From NCBI RefSeq assembly GCF_012849095.1, contig NZ_CP051680.1, positions 496,001 to 560,000 of the forward strand: a stretch of DNA of 64,000 bases, written 5' to 3'. Shown piece after piece: positions 17,386 through 26,311 of the stretch. The notes beneath the pieces were generated by a model. That model was given only the letters and a program-made list of their open reading frames with translations, was not told the DNA's origin and did no database searches. The position numbers and the translations under genes are program-made. The stretch's first letter is position 1. The number at the start of each line of letters is the position of its first letter. Source of the DNA: Cohnella herbarum. GTDB taxonomy: Bacteria > Bacillota > Bacilli > Paenibacillales > Paenibacillaceae.

Positions 17386-18975
17386 TCATTGTAGACTTTT
17401 ATTTTTTCTAATAACAAAACCATTATCATTACTGGTAAACAAACTCCCATCATACATGACTCCGCTGAGCAATTTATCGCTTAATTGTTCTGAAGGATAT
17501 TTAAGCAGCGTTTCTATTTGCTCCTGGTGGGTTTGTATTAAGTTAGAATAATCATTCAGAGTCATTATTTTTACGAATTCTTCTTTATCTGAGGGTAATT
17601 TAGCTTTGAACTTATCCACTCGATTTTCATTTATAAAGTAATGATACTTGATGTTGCCAGCATTCTTAAGTTTGTGTAGTTTATCAATTGCCTTTGTATC
17701 CAATTCTTCAAGGCAAATAACATTGCAAGAATGCGTATGAAAGACAAATTCACCTACTTCATTTATTTTTGTGTGATTATATTTTACATATTGGATCAAT
17801 TCTGAAATACTCGTTGGATATGGAGTTTTTGAGCTCCGAATAATCGAACTATCCAAGAATAAACCGAAATTTAAAGCCAATTTATCAGCTTTGTTATAAA
17901 AGATTTCAAAACTCTCATTGGAGAACTTATGATTTAGTGAAATAACATGAATAGCTAGTAACTTCAGAATATCAGAACGATCTTTATATGTAATAATTGT
18001 GTCCCGCCAATCAAACTCAGAAATTGCATTAACTTCACTGTTTGGGGTTTCTGTATCGGATAGATATTGACGAATTGAATGCGCCTCTTGTTCTAAGCTC
18101 CAAATGATTTTCTGCAAAGAGACTTGAAAAACATAAGATTTTAGATTTAATAAGTATTCATCGGAATAATGCAGATCATCTTCAATTTGATCGATATAGA
18201 TTTTCTCCATATAAATGAACTGTCTGCACATATAAGCAAGTTGGTAATCATCTTCTTCTATTTTCTTGATGAGATTATCAATTTCATCAAACAAGAATTT
18301 AGATTTGGTGTCTGCGTTCTGAAACATTTCGTGAAATGAACTAATTTGATTTTGTCTGAAGAAACTCTTTACATCGTACGAGTTGAAATAAAGATCTTTA
18401 AAAACAGTAATCCTAAGCGATAAATAGTTTGACGTTTTTTGAAGAATGAATGAGATATGTTTTTTGTGGGCAGGCATTGCAGATTCTATTTTTTGATGAA
18501 TTTGCTGTAATAATATGCGCTCAGTGATTTTGAATACTTCGTCATAAATATTATGCTTTTTAAGATTATCAATAATGAGACTCTGATCGAATAGGTTAAT
18601 TTTGATGTTATATTTTGTTTCACGTTCTTTCTTCCAGCTTGTCCATTTCGTTCTCTCTTTTATGTCCATATCCTTAGGAATCATTAGTGTCCAAGATTTT
18701 ATTTTATAGTTTGTATTCGTAATTGCTTTTTCAAATGAATTATTTATCTGTTGATATTTTAAATCATTAAGTAGAAACTTACATTGATAAACATCGATTG
18801 GTTGAGAAAAATCCCCAACGTATATGTCAATCCCTTCGTCTCCGGGATTCTCTCTCATCTTATGTACATTTTCATTAAACTTCCTTTGTAGCATTGTGTA
18901 GCACACATTTTGAAATTCATCTCTGGCCCCAGGCTGGCCGTAAAGATCAATAAGCCGCTTAAAATCCATGTCCAT
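17386..18975 (-). CDS. Putative PD-(D/E)XK nuclease-fold protein, possible defence or mobile gene
   Basis: This 529-residue protein starts at ATG 18975 or 18969 behind only a weak GGAG. Residues about 10-75 carry a restriction-endonuclease-like core: an N-terminal helix (FQNVCYTMLQRKF), then PGDEGIDIYVGD and, after about 10 residues, VYQCKF. The GxDI...QxK arrangement matches the active site of Mrr-like PD-(D/E)XK domains, where DNA cleavage needs the Asp, the Gln/Glu and the Lys. The remaining 400 residues are mainly helical with no domain I can name. The coding sequence is clearly AT-rich compared with both neighbours, is transcribed against them, and stands alone between a carbohydrate gene and a germination operon. 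This suggests horizontal acquisition. Involvement in phage defence or DNA restriction is an inference; no methylase or partner gene is adjacent. Confidence 0.65.
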   Translation of the reverse strand: MDMDFKRLIDLYGQPGARDEFQNVCYTMLQRKFNENVHKMRENPGDEGIDIYVGDFSQPIDVYQCKFLLNDLKYQQINNSFEKAITNTNYKIKSWTLMIPKDMDIKERTKWTSWKKERETKYNIKINLFDQSLIIDNLKKHNIYDEVFKITERILLQQIHQKIESAMPAHKKHISFILQKTSNYLSLRITVFKDLYFNSYDVKSFFRQNQISSFHEMFQNADTKSKFLFDEIDNLIKKIEEDDYQLAYMCRQFIYMEKIYIDQIEDDLHYSDEYLLNLKSYVFQVSLQKIIWSLEQEAHSIRQYLSDTETPNSEVNAISEFDWRDTIITYKDRSDILKLLAIHVISLNHKFSNESFEIFYNKADKLALNFGLFLDSSIIRSSKTPYPTSISELIQYVKYNHTKINEVGEFVFHTHSCNVICLEELDTKAIDKLHKLKNAGNIKYHYFINENRVDKFKAKLPSDKEEFVKIMTLNDYSNLIQTHQEQIETLLKYPSEQLSDKLLSGVMYDGSLFTSNDNGFVIRKNKSLQ

Positions 18976-19028
18976 TTAAGAGATTCCGCTCCGATCGACT
19001 AAGTTAGAGTTATATAGTGTTTATGTTG

Positions 19029-19054
19029 AAACGATAATAACCTTATTATCGTTT
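19029..19054. repeat. 26-bp perfect palindrome upstream of the nuclease-like gene
   Basis: AAACGATAATAA (19029-19040), CC, then TTATTATCGTTT (19043-19054) is a perfect 12-bp inverted repeat 54 bp upstream of the minus-strand gene start. It could be an operator for that gene or a boundary hairpin. The rest of 18976-19247 holds only short, unsupported ORFs. Confidence 0.6.
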
Positions 19055-19247
19055 AACAATCATAAAAATGGAAATGAAAATAATATGATGATGTCGATGA
19101 TGATCACGAGATTGACAAATCATTTTCGTGTGAAACTTAACGTTCAGCCACGAATCTTTGATGGTGAAAGATTGGGGAGTTACTTGTACCGTTTGGCTTT
19201 TGCTAGAATAGTTTTTTGTTTCTGATTGGTTGAAAACACACAAATCG

Positions 19248-19280
19248 CCATGGCTCGGAATTCAGAGTCGTGGTTTTTTT
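19248..19280 (+). terminator. Terminator-like hairpin without an upstream gene on its strand
   Basis: CCATGGCTC (19248-19256) pairs, with two G-U wobbles, with GAGTCGTGG (19265-19273), followed by seven Ts. No plus-strand gene ends nearby, so it may be a relic from before the AT-rich gene arrived, or it may insulate the ger operon. Confidence 0.55.
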
Positions 19281-19335
19281 ATGTACGCATAATTGCATGT
19301 AGCGTTGTGCAAATTATGGAAAAGGGGTGGTTAGG

Positions 19336-20637
19336 ATGAAGCATTCGATAAGGACGGATTGGGAGCAGGGACTTCTCGATCGGATGGGAGCCATGGCCGA
19401 CTTTAAGGCAGCAACATTTCCGTTGCGGGGACAAATGACGACCCTATATTACTTGTCATCACTCGTAAACCTGCCGGAGACGCTCTCGACCATTGAACGA
19501 TTGATTGAAACGTCGACGTCAGTCCCTCCATCGCATGAAATGTTGCTCAACTCCTTGTTAGCGGGGAAGGTGATCGTCCGCCGGACGGACGACGAAGCTC
19601 CTATCGTAATCTTGCCGGTAGGATTGGATATCAATCGGCAGATCGTGCCGGCTCAGACGGAGCAGCCGCTCCAATCGTCGTTCGACTCCTTCACGGAAGA
19701 CGTAAATACGAATATTGGCCTTATTCGTAAGAGGATGGGAAGAGCGGACTTGATAGTCGAATCCTTCGTGACTGGGACCAGCCGACTCAGAGAGATCGTT
19801 CTGGTCTACGTAGGCGGGGAAGCCAATCCGAATGTCGTCAAATTCATGAAATCGAAGCTTTCCAAGAACCTGCGCAACGATATCCATAACGTCTCGGATT
19901 TACTGAAGACGCTTGAGCAGCCTAAGATATCGCTTGTTCCCACGTATTTAACGACGGAACTTCCCGAGGAATCGGTTCAAAATATGCATGCTGGAAAGGT
20001 GATCGTCTTCATCGATCAATTCCCCCATGCGTTGGCATTTCCCGCTATTATCCGAGATTTATGGGCGCTCAAATCCGATCTGAACAATCCGAGCTTGTTC
20101 CGGATGTTCTATCGGGCGCTCCGCATCGCCGGCATTCTCTTCTCCATCGTCACGCCTAGTTTCTACATTATACTGAACGCGGTTAACCCCGAACTTCTTC
20201 GCATCCAGTTGGCTCTCTCCGTTGCCAAGAGCAGGGAAGGCGTCCCCTATCCGTCCATTGTGGAAGTGGTACTTATGCTGATTCTGATTGAGATGGTAAT
20301 CGAAGCGACGATCCGGCTTCCGAAGAGCATCGGCCCAACGATCACAATGATCGGGGGCATTATTCTCGGACAAGCGATTGTTCAAGCTCAATTGGTCAGC
20401 AATCTGCTTATTATTATTCTGGCGACTTCGACGATCGCGAATTTTACCGTGGCCGGCTTTTTGAATACGGTCGGAATCCGACTTTTCAAATACGGAGCTT
20501 TGCTACTTAGCACGTTGTTCGGCGTCTTTGGCTTGGAAATCTCTATACTCTGGTTCTGCGTTTATTTGGCGGGACTCAACACTATCGCCGTTCCATATTT
20601 GAGTCTCAATTTGAAAGGACAAGCCTCTTATGACTAA
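19336..20637 (+). CDS. Spore germination receptor subunit A (GerA/GerKA family)
   Basis: This is the A subunit of an inner-membrane nutrient germinant receptor in the spore. ATG 19336 is preferred over GTG 19327 because AAAGGGGTGG lies just upstream; the product is 433 residues. The hydrophilic N-terminal half (about 1-240, with LIVESFVTGTS and the GKVIVFIDQFPHAL motif) is followed by about five hydrophobic segments (250-430), matching the family layout. At 433 residues it is somewhat shorter than the usual 480-530, mainly at the N-terminus. The stop overlaps the start of the next gene by 8 bp, as expected for a gerABC operon. The germinant cannot be deduced. Confidence 0.92.
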   Translation: MKHSIRTDWEQGLLDRMGAMADFKAATFPLRGQMTTLYYLSSLVNLPETLSTIERLIETSTSVPPSHEMLLNSLLAGKVIVRRTDDEAPIVILPVGLDINRQIVPAQTEQPLQSSFDSFTEDVNTNIGLIRKRMGRADLIVESFVTGTSRLREIVLVYVGGEANPNVVKFMKSKLSKNLRNDIHNVSDLLKTLEQPKISLVPTYLTTELPEESVQNMHAGKVIVFIDQFPHALAFPAIIRDLWALKSDLNNPSLFRMFYRALRIAGILFSIVTPSFYIILNAVNPELLRIQLALSVAKSREGVPYPSIVEVVLMLILIEMVIEATIRLPKSIGPTITMIGGIILGQAIVQAQLVSNLLIIILATSTIANFTVAGFLNTVGIRLFKYGALLLSTLFGVFGLEISILWFCVYLAGLNTIAVPYLSLNLKGQASYD

Positions 20638-21694
20638 GCGGATGGTCTTCATTCTATTCATGCAGGTTCATCTGGCGGCGGGTATGTCTATCTATTCAGT
20701 CCGTATCATCGAGTCGACGTCGAAGGGGCATTGGGAACCCATTCTTCTTGGGTGTCTGCTGGAATTCTTCTTGGTGTGGATGTATATGAAAGGAATGGCC
20801 GTGTCCAAGGGGAGACAGATGGTAGATGTTCTAGCAAGCGCGCTCGGGAAATGGGGGGCGCTACTGTTGCTTCTGCCCGTTATTATCTATCTCGCTTGTC
20901 GCTTGATCTCTCTAGTACGTTACCAAATCATCGAGATCAACATTATTCTGCTTCCCAAAACGCCCTTATGGGCAACGACACTCATATATGTGGCTATGCC
21001 CCTCTACGCGGCGAGCAAGGGAATGTCCGCGATCATACGATTGAGCGTTGCCGTCTGTTTCTTGTTCGTTCCGTTCGTCTTCTTCTCCTTAATCATCAGC
21101 TTTCGGAACTTCGATTACTTTAACGCGTTTCCGATATGGGATTCCACTGCTGCTTTCGTTACTAAACCTTCTTTCTACGTGAGTATGTATGCCAATAGCG
21201 GATTTCTATTCCTTGGTATGCTGACCCTGGATAAACCGATAACGATGAGGAGCCTGTGGCCGATCTTGATCCTTGTCACCTTCTTTTATCTTGCCGTCGT
21301 CTACGTTCCACTTTTCGTGTTCGGACAGGAATGCCTATCGATATTGGAGCATCCTCCCGTTATCGCTTCGGATACGATCGACGTGGAGTGGGTCGTATTC
21401 GACTGGTTGCCCACGTTCTATATCGTCGCCTCCAGCGCGGTCAGCTTTCTGGAAGCCACAGTTACCGTATGGATGATCATGCTTATTGTACGTAAACTGA
21501 TTGTGCCGTTCCCACCCAAATGGATCTTGGTCTTCATCGGAATAGTGGCTTTCTGCTTTAATTTGATGATTCGAAACGTAACATCCCTGAATCGCTTAGA
21601 TACGGTGAACGTGGTTTTTTGTTTGTACAGCATCGTGATCGTCCCGTTAGTGATTTTTCTGACAAGTTTGCGCCGAAGGGGGCGTCCTGCTTGA
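20630..21694 (+). CDS. Spore germination receptor subunit B, permease-like (GerAB/GerKB family)
   Basis: A 354-residue polytopic protein with about ten hydrophobic segments, in the APC-superfamily GerAB group; this subunit is thought to bind or transport the germinant. It starts at ATG 20630 inside the end of the A-subunit gene, which gives translational coupling. Length and spacing are typical. The C-terminus ends in a short basic tail (SLRRRGRPA), and its stop codon overlaps the next start. Confidence 0.9.
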   Translation: MTKRMVFILFMQVHLAAGMSIYSVRIIESTSKGHWEPILLGCLLEFFLVWMYMKGMAVSKGRQMVDVLASALGKWGALLLLLPVIIYLACRLISLVRYQIIEINIILLPKTPLWATTLIYVAMPLYAASKGMSAIIRLSVAVCFLFVPFVFFSLIISFRNFDYFNAFPIWDSTAAFVTKPSFYVSMYANSGFLFLGMLTLDKPITMRSLWPILILVTFFYLAVVYVPLFVFGQECLSILEHPPVIASDTIDVEWVVFDWLPTFYIVASSAVSFLEATVTVWMIMLIVRKLIVPFPPKWILVFIGIVAFCFNLMIRNVTSLNRLDTVNVVFCLYSIVIVPLVIFLTSLRRRGRPA

Positions 21695-22758
21695 AAATCG
21701 CCTTATTTCGGTTGCCTCTCTTGCTTATGATAATTATCGCTCTTAGCGGCTGTTGGGACATCAAAGATATTAATAAGCGGTTTTTACCGGTTGTCATGGG
21801 AATTAGTGCCGGGCAAGAAGGCAAATACAAGATCATCTTCCAGGTTCCCAATGTCAAAGGAGGAACGCAATTTCTAGAAGGGGAATCTAAGTCGATCAGC
21901 AAAGCTGTCGACCTGATCCGAACGAAGTCGGAGAAGGAGATTGACCTGCTACACGTAAGGCTATTCTTGATCAGCCAAGATTTGGCCCAGAAGAGCTTGG
22001 AAGATATCGTCGACTTCGCGATGCGGGCCAATGATATCTCCATAAAGAGCATGGTGGCCATCGTATCGGGCGATTTCGAGAAGACGCTCTTTCATCAGAT
22101 CCAACCGACTCCCGAGGTTTCTTCATACGATTACTTCAGCGAAGAAGCCGGTTGGACGCCAAACGTTACCATCAATAGGTTATGGGAAGCGTTCCGCAGC
22201 GCCCACTCCTATACGGAAGACTTTGCCGTTCCCATCCTGGAAGCGGGCAGGAGGACTCTGTTCGAATTCAAAGGTTCCGCGGTTATTAGCCAAGACCGAA
22301 TGGTCGGAGTTCTAAGCCGGGAGGAAACGCTTATAAACAATATTTTTCAGGAAAAGTACAGCGGAGGAACGATTGAGTTGACCAAGGACGCGAGCGTTCT
22401 GATCAAGAAAGTGAACATTCGCAATAAAGCGAGGTGGCCGTCTTCCGGTCCGATTCTGAAGAGTAGCATCCAAATGGATGTCGTCATTACCGAGAATCAC
22501 AAAGAAAAGTCGAACGAGGAAGTTGCCAAGGATCTCGAAAGCTTGCTCCAAGCCCGAGCAACCGCCATCTCGGTCAAGCTTCGCGGTTTGAAGGCGGACA
22601 TTCTCGGCTGCGGCCAGAACTTCCGACCCCGAATGTCCAGTCAGCAGTTGAAAGATTGGAAGCAGATCTGGTATCCGAAGATGCGGCACGAGATCGTCAT
22701 CCGGGTTAACATTCGCGATAATCTGGATTTCAAAGAAAACTTGAAGTATACGAAGTAG
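21691..22758 (+). CDS. Spore germination receptor subunit C, lipoprotein (GerAC/GerKC family)
   Basis: The third receptor subunit. TTG 21691 is the likely start: it overlaps the previous stop (TTGA), has AAGGGGG about 9 nt upstream, and gives a correct lipoprotein signal (MKIALFRLPLLLMIIIALSG, then C21, followed by WDIKDINKRF). The start-of-mature sequence CWD...E/KI and the three-domain length (355 residues) are typical of Ger(x)C proteins, which sit on the outer face of the spore inner membrane. Earlier in-frame starts would place the signal peptide internally. Confidence 0.92.
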   Translation: MKIALFRLPLLLMIIIALSGCWDIKDINKRFLPVVMGISAGQEGKYKIIFQVPNVKGGTQFLEGESKSISKAVDLIRTKSEKEIDLLHVRLFLISQDLAQKSLEDIVDFAMRANDISIKSMVAIVSGDFEKTLFHQIQPTPEVSSYDYFSEEAGWTPNVTINRLWEAFRSAHSYTEDFAVPILEAGRRTLFEFKGSAVISQDRMVGVLSREETLINNIFQEKYSGGTIELTKDASVLIKKVNIRNKARWPSSGPILKSSIQMDVVITENHKEKSNEEVAKDLESLLQARATAISVKLRGLKADILGCGQNFRPRMSSQQLKDWKQIWYPKMRHEIVIRVNIRDNLDFKENLKYTK

Positions 22759-22797
22759 AGCTCTTTATGGCTTTTCAATTAAATATGGAAAAACAAT

Positions 22798-22830
22798 AAC
22801 GGAGTTATGCGGGTTCGCTGCTCCGTTTTT
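22798..22830 (+). terminator. Terminator of the ger operon
   Basis: AACGGAG (22798-22804) pairs with CTCCGTT (22821-22827) over a 16-nt loop and is followed by TTT, 40 bp after the gerC stop. Confidence 0.7.
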
Positions 22831-22840
22831 CTAATTAATT

Positions 22841-23447
22841 TTGGAATATCACATTTCGGAAGTTATCGAGCAGTATGAAAAAATTGCGCCAACGATTGTG
22901 ATCCCTTCCGATCATTTTGACGGTGTCCATGATTAACTTCGTTATTTAGCCGATGTGCTTGGCAAAAAAAGATATTGCGGTGCAGTGGCTGGCCGATTTC
23001 GACCAGACGGTGGAGGCATCTCGGGCGCAGCTTGCCGAAATCATCAAGCCTGAGGACACCTTTGCGCTAATGGGCGTGTTCGTCGTCGACAGCGGATTTT
23101 ATATTTACGCAGATGGCGAATACCGCGGGGGCGAGGCCATACACACTCATTTAAAGTTGACGCCGCCAGAGAAGCAGAAACAGGAAATGATAGGAAAAGA
23201 AACGCACAGGAAAATTTCTTACGAGGTCATAAGCGACTATGCGGGCGACTATATTTTTCTAGATCAGGGCGAGAAAATTTCCGAAGTGTGGGGCGAGAAC
23301 GAAGGCGTCTGGAAATCGTTAGATGCCGTAAAGAAAGACCGAGTATTTAAACTGGATCCCGACCTGTTCTGGGGAAATGATGCCATTTCGTTGAAGCTGC
23401 AAATCCAAGAAGTCGTAAAAATGATTGAGGAAAAGTCGAAGAAATAG
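22841..23447 (+). pseudogene. Broken iron-siderophore ABC transporter substrate-binding protein gene
   Basis: Only the C-terminal two thirds of a periplasmic-binding-protein family 2 (FhuD/YclQ-like) gene remains. Reading from TTG 22841 gives HISEVIEQYEKIAPTIVIPS, then an in-frame TAA at 22934, then LRYLADVLGKK, where a run of seven As (22964-22970) shifts the frame. The rest (to 23447, KDIAVQWLADFDQTVEASRA... ending in VVKMIEEKSKK) is intact and shows the family's SEVWGENEGVWKSLDAVKKDRVF block. No signal peptide or N-terminal domain is present. An ATG at 22953 opens the last 164 residues, but a functional protein is unlikely. No transporter genes are next to it. Confidence 0.8.
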
Positions 23448-23713
23448 TCATAGTTGAGCAGATACAGGCTCAGCTTTACCCAGAAAACCGACCTCATCTT
23501 GGTCAGTTTTCCTGGTTGTACAGGAGAGTTACAACGAATTGCTAGCTTACTCCCCGGCAAACAAAGAAGCCGCTCCATCTTACTCTTCCAGACTTATATC
23601 ACCTATTAATTCTTCTTACGAATAACTTACATTTTTGTAATTCGTGAGAAATTATTCTGTTAATAAATTCCCTTTAGAAAGGCGCAATTTGCCGAAAATA
23701 ACAGAGCTTATGC

Positions 23714-23719
23714 TATAAT
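23714..23719 (+). promoter_or_regulatory. Extended -10 element before the small coiled-coil gene
   Basis: TGCTATAAT (23711-23719) is an extended -10 (TGN-TATAAT). A -35-like TTGCCG lies 19 bp upstream. The predicted start site would fall very close to the ribosome binding site, giving an unusually short leader of about 14 nt. Confidence 0.4.
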
Positions 23720-23739
23720 ATTTGAAGGGAGTTGAACAT

Positions 23740-23979
23740 ATGAGCGATGAGCTATTGAAGCAAGTAATCGGAGAAATTAAAACTCTTAGAAATGAAGTTT
23801 CATCAAGAATGGATGCGTTAGATTTGAAGCTTGATCGTATCGAGAGCAAGCTTGATGCAACCTTCGAACAAGTTGGAAAGAATACCGAACATGATTCAAC
23901 GTTTAACGAACTTGCTGTTACTGTAGACTCCCATACTACCGACATAAAGTTACTTAAGAAATTGGTTGCGAATAGATAA
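23740..23979 (+). CDS. Small coiled-coil protein of unknown function
   Basis: A 79-residue hydrophilic protein. ATG 23740 is chosen because AAGGGAG (23725-23731) is 8 nt upstream. Residues about 5-50 show heptad spacing (LLKQVIGEIKTLRNEVSSRM, then LDLKLDRIESKLDATFEQV), so it probably forms a coiled coil. Proteins of this kind are common in Paenibacillus and resemble phage-derived or adaptor proteins, but the function is unknown. It has its own promoter and terminator and is not in an operon. Confidence 0.7.
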   Translation: MSDELLKQVIGEIKTLRNEVSSRMDALDLKLDRIESKLDATFEQVGKNTEHDSTFNELAVTVDSHTTDIKLLKKLVANR

Positions 23980-23998
23980 ACTAATGATTGATATGTTT

Positions 23999-24029
23999 GA
24001 AGCTGAGGATATTAGTCCCAGCTTCTTTT
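23999..24029 (+). terminator. Terminator after the small coiled-coil gene
   Basis: GAAGCTG (23999-24005) and CAGCTTC (24019-24025) form the stem, followed by TTTT. Confidence 0.75.
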
Positions 24030-24235
24030 CGTTTGCATAAAAATAGGGATGATACCAGTTTGGATGTCTGCAAGTCATCAGATTATGCATGATTGAATGT
24101 GGGATTTGTAGAACATGATCATTATTCCTACTTGTTTGCTCTAGTGGCCGCCTATAAGTTCAGCAGAAATGATGATGTCAGAAACTACTATTAATCGTGT
24201 ATGATGGAGAAAAAGAAGAGAAAAGGTGAAGCTTC

Positions 24236-25162
24236 GTGGATATCAGGGCGATCAATACGTTTCATCATGTCGTACGGTCAGGAAGCTTCCTCCGCGCGGC
24301 GGAGCAATTAAACTATTCTCAATCGTCGGTAACGATGCAAATTCAGAAACTAGAGTCGACTTTGGGTCTGCCGCTCTTCGATAGGAGCAGAAGAACGGTT
24401 CGTTTAACCGATGCCGGAAATTTATTTTATGAGAAGAGCTTGAAAATATTGCAGGATATCGAAGCGCTACAGACGAGTCTGATTGCAGTCCATTCGGGCG
24501 AATCAGGCTCAGTTAGAATTGGCGTCGTAGAGCCTACCGCGAGCTTTCGTCTACCTATGATCGTCAAATCATTTCTTGCGAATTACCCGAATATTCGTAT
24601 TTCCATTGAAATTGCCCCCACTACGGTGTTATGCGAGCGCATTCGGAAAGGCGACTTGGACTTTGCGATCGGTACACCGCCGCTGCCTGGTACGGACATT
24701 CATTTCGAGCCGATCTTCGAGGAACCGTTCGTTGCGCTAATGGCTACAGAACATCCACTAGCAGCCTTGGAAGTAATAACGATAGCCGATCTTCAGAAGC
24801 ATAGATTGTTAATTACCGGCGAAAACTGCCCCTACAGGATGAAGCTTGGAACAATCCTGCACGATACCGGGACAGATTCGCTGGATACGATGGAAATCGG
24901 GAGCATAAGCGCCCTCAAATATTATGCGCAGATAGGGCTTGGCGTCGCGCTTGTTCCGTTGATAGCCCTATGTCCAATGCCGGAAGGGACGGTTTATCGT
25001 CAAGTAAACCACAAGGATATCGATTTAACGTGCGGCATGTTATGCTATTCGCCCGATTTAAAGCCAAATTCGGCATGCCGGATATTCTACGATTTCGTAT
25101 TGGAATCATTGAAGTCTCGAATCAAATACATTGAACCTCTTCCCGAAATGTCGATGCTATAA
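24236..25162 (+). CDS. LysR-family transcriptional regulator
   Basis: A 308-residue LysR-type regulator starting at GTG 24236 after AAAAGGTGAAG. Residues 1-60 hold the winged helix-turn-helix (FHHVVRSGSFLRAAEQLNYS, then QSSVTMQIQKLE), and about 90-290 the periplasmic-binding-like effector domain. The next gene follows within about 24 nt on the same strand, unlike the more usual divergent LysR layout, so the two are probably cotranscribed. The effector is unknown. Confidence 0.92.
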   Translation: MDIRAINTFHHVVRSGSFLRAAEQLNYSQSSVTMQIQKLESTLGLPLFDRSRRTVRLTDAGNLFYEKSLKILQDIEALQTSLIAVHSGESGSVRIGVVEPTASFRLPMIVKSFLANYPNIRISIEIAPTTVLCERIRKGDLDFAIGTPPLPGTDIHFEPIFEEPFVALMATEHPLAALEVITIADLQKHRLLITGENCPYRMKLGTILHDTGTDSLDTMEIGSISALKYYAQIGLGVALVPLIALCPMPEGTVYRQVNHKDIDLTCGMLCYSPDLKPNSACRIFYDFVLESLKSRIKYIEPLPEMSML

Positions 25163-25185
25163 TGACAAAAAAAGGAGGATATAAC

Positions 25186-25983
25186 ATGTTGCTTAACAAT
25201 AAGAATGCTATCATTTACGGCGGCGGGGGAGCCGTTGGAGGAGCGATTGCCCGAGCGTTCGCCGCCGAAGGAGCAAACGTATTTCTGGCAGGGCGCACAT
25301 TGGCCAAGCTCCAGATAGTCGCGGAGGAAATCAAAGCGGCCGGTGGCCGTGCGGAAATCAATAGGGTGGATGCCCTCGACGAGGACGCGACGCTGGCTCA
25401 TGTGGATGATATCGTTAGAAGAATGGGCACCGTCGACATCGTTCTGAATGCAATCGGGATTGTCCATGTGCAGGACAAAGGATTCTTGGACATGACCTTG
25501 GAACAATTCGAACTTCCGGTATCCGTCTATACCAAGTCTACTTTCATCACCTCTAAGGCAGCAGCCAGGCATATGAAACGGCAACAATCGGGAGTGATTC
25601 TAACCTTGACGACTCCCGCCTCGCGCATGCCTGGACCGGGATTTATAGGTCACAGCGTTGCTTGTGCCGGAGTGGAAGCGATCGCCCGTAATTTGGCCGG
25701 AGAATTGGCTCAAGATAATATCCGCGTGGTCACCCTTCGTTCTCATGCCATTCCGGAGTCGACGAATTCGGCCTCCAGCAGCAGGGAAATATTCCAAACG
25801 AATGCGAAGAGTTCGGGTATCACCCTTGACGAGATGCTCGCCGGCGCTGCAGGTGGGACGTTGTTGAAGCGACTTCCAACCCTTGAGCAAGTCGCGGAGA
25901 CTGCCGTTTTCATGTCTTCGGACAAGGCGGGAGCAATTACGGGGAATGTAATAAACATTTCATGCGGCTTCCTGGTCGACTAA
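25186..25983 (+). CDS. SDR-fold protein lacking the catalytic Tyr-Lys pair
   Basis: A 265-residue Rossmann-fold protein of the short-chain dehydrogenase/reductase superfamily. ATG 25186 is preferred (AAAGGAGG 8 nt upstream) over the overlapping ATG at 25162. The nucleotide-binding glycine motif is GGGGAVGGA and the NxxG region reads LNAIGIVH. The catalytic YxxxK motif is replaced: the aligned segment is IGHSVACAGVEAIA, giving His and Cys at the Tyr and Lys positions. It may bind NAD(P) without normal dehydrogenase chemistry, or use different residues. Regulation by the LysR protein just upstream is inferred. Confidence 0.85.
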   Translation: MLLNNKNAIIYGGGGAVGGAIARAFAAEGANVFLAGRTLAKLQIVAEEIKAAGGRAEINRVDALDEDATLAHVDDIVRRMGTVDIVLNAIGIVHVQDKGFLDMTLEQFELPVSVYTKSTFITSKAAARHMKRQQSGVILTLTTPASRMPGPGFIGHSVACAGVEAIARNLAGELAQDNIRVVTLRSHAIPESTNSASSSREIFQTNAKSSGITLDEMLAGAAGGTLLKRLPTLEQVAETAVFMSSDKAGAITGNVINISCGFLVD

Positions 25984-26018
25984 GAAAATAATGCTCCGAT
26001 AACTGGAGTAGAGAGAAG

Positions 26019-26057
26019 GCACAATCTCCCTGTAACTCGGGGGAATTGTGTTTTTTT
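26019..26057 (+). terminator. Terminator after the LysR-SDR pair
   Basis: GCACAATCTCCC (from 26019) pairs imperfectly with GGGGGAATTGTG (ending 26050), followed by seven Ts. Confidence 0.75.
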
Positions 26058-26177
26058 CATAAAAATGACTTTTTCAGCGGCGATGATTAAGCTGATTTAT
26101 TAGGATTTTTATACAAATCTATATTTAATTGAGAAAAATCTATACTTTTCCGTGTATATCATATCGAATGCAACTTT

Positions 26178-26203
26178 TATAATATTGAATGAAAGCGCTA
26201 TTT
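26178..26203 (+). promoter_or_regulatory. -10 box and cre-like site upstream of the xylanase gene
   Basis: TATAAT (26178-26183) is followed 6 bp later by TGAAAGCGCTATTT (26190-26203), which keeps the TGNAANCGNWW core of the CcpA site but has TT where CA is expected. CcpA bound here would sit at the transcription start and block the GH10 gene. No clear -35 is visible. Confidence 0.5.
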
Positions 26204-26311
26204 ATTCAGTAAAGAGGAATTAGAGGGGGTGCGTAACTAGCGGATAGGAGCGTGTTCATAAACGAGGCATAATGTTTCGGAGAATTCCAACTGATTAAGG
26301 GAGGCGAATTT

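Noticed and set aside
19046-19243. Minus-strand 65-codon ORF upstream of the nuclease-like gene
   Set aside because: Low-complexity His-rich stretch from a GATGAT repeat, no ribosome site, and it overlaps the palindrome.
24098-24193. Protein-like tail (GFVEHDHYSYLFALVAAYKF...) before the LysR gene
   Set aside because: About 32 codons, no ribosome site and no family; could be chance or a very short remnant.
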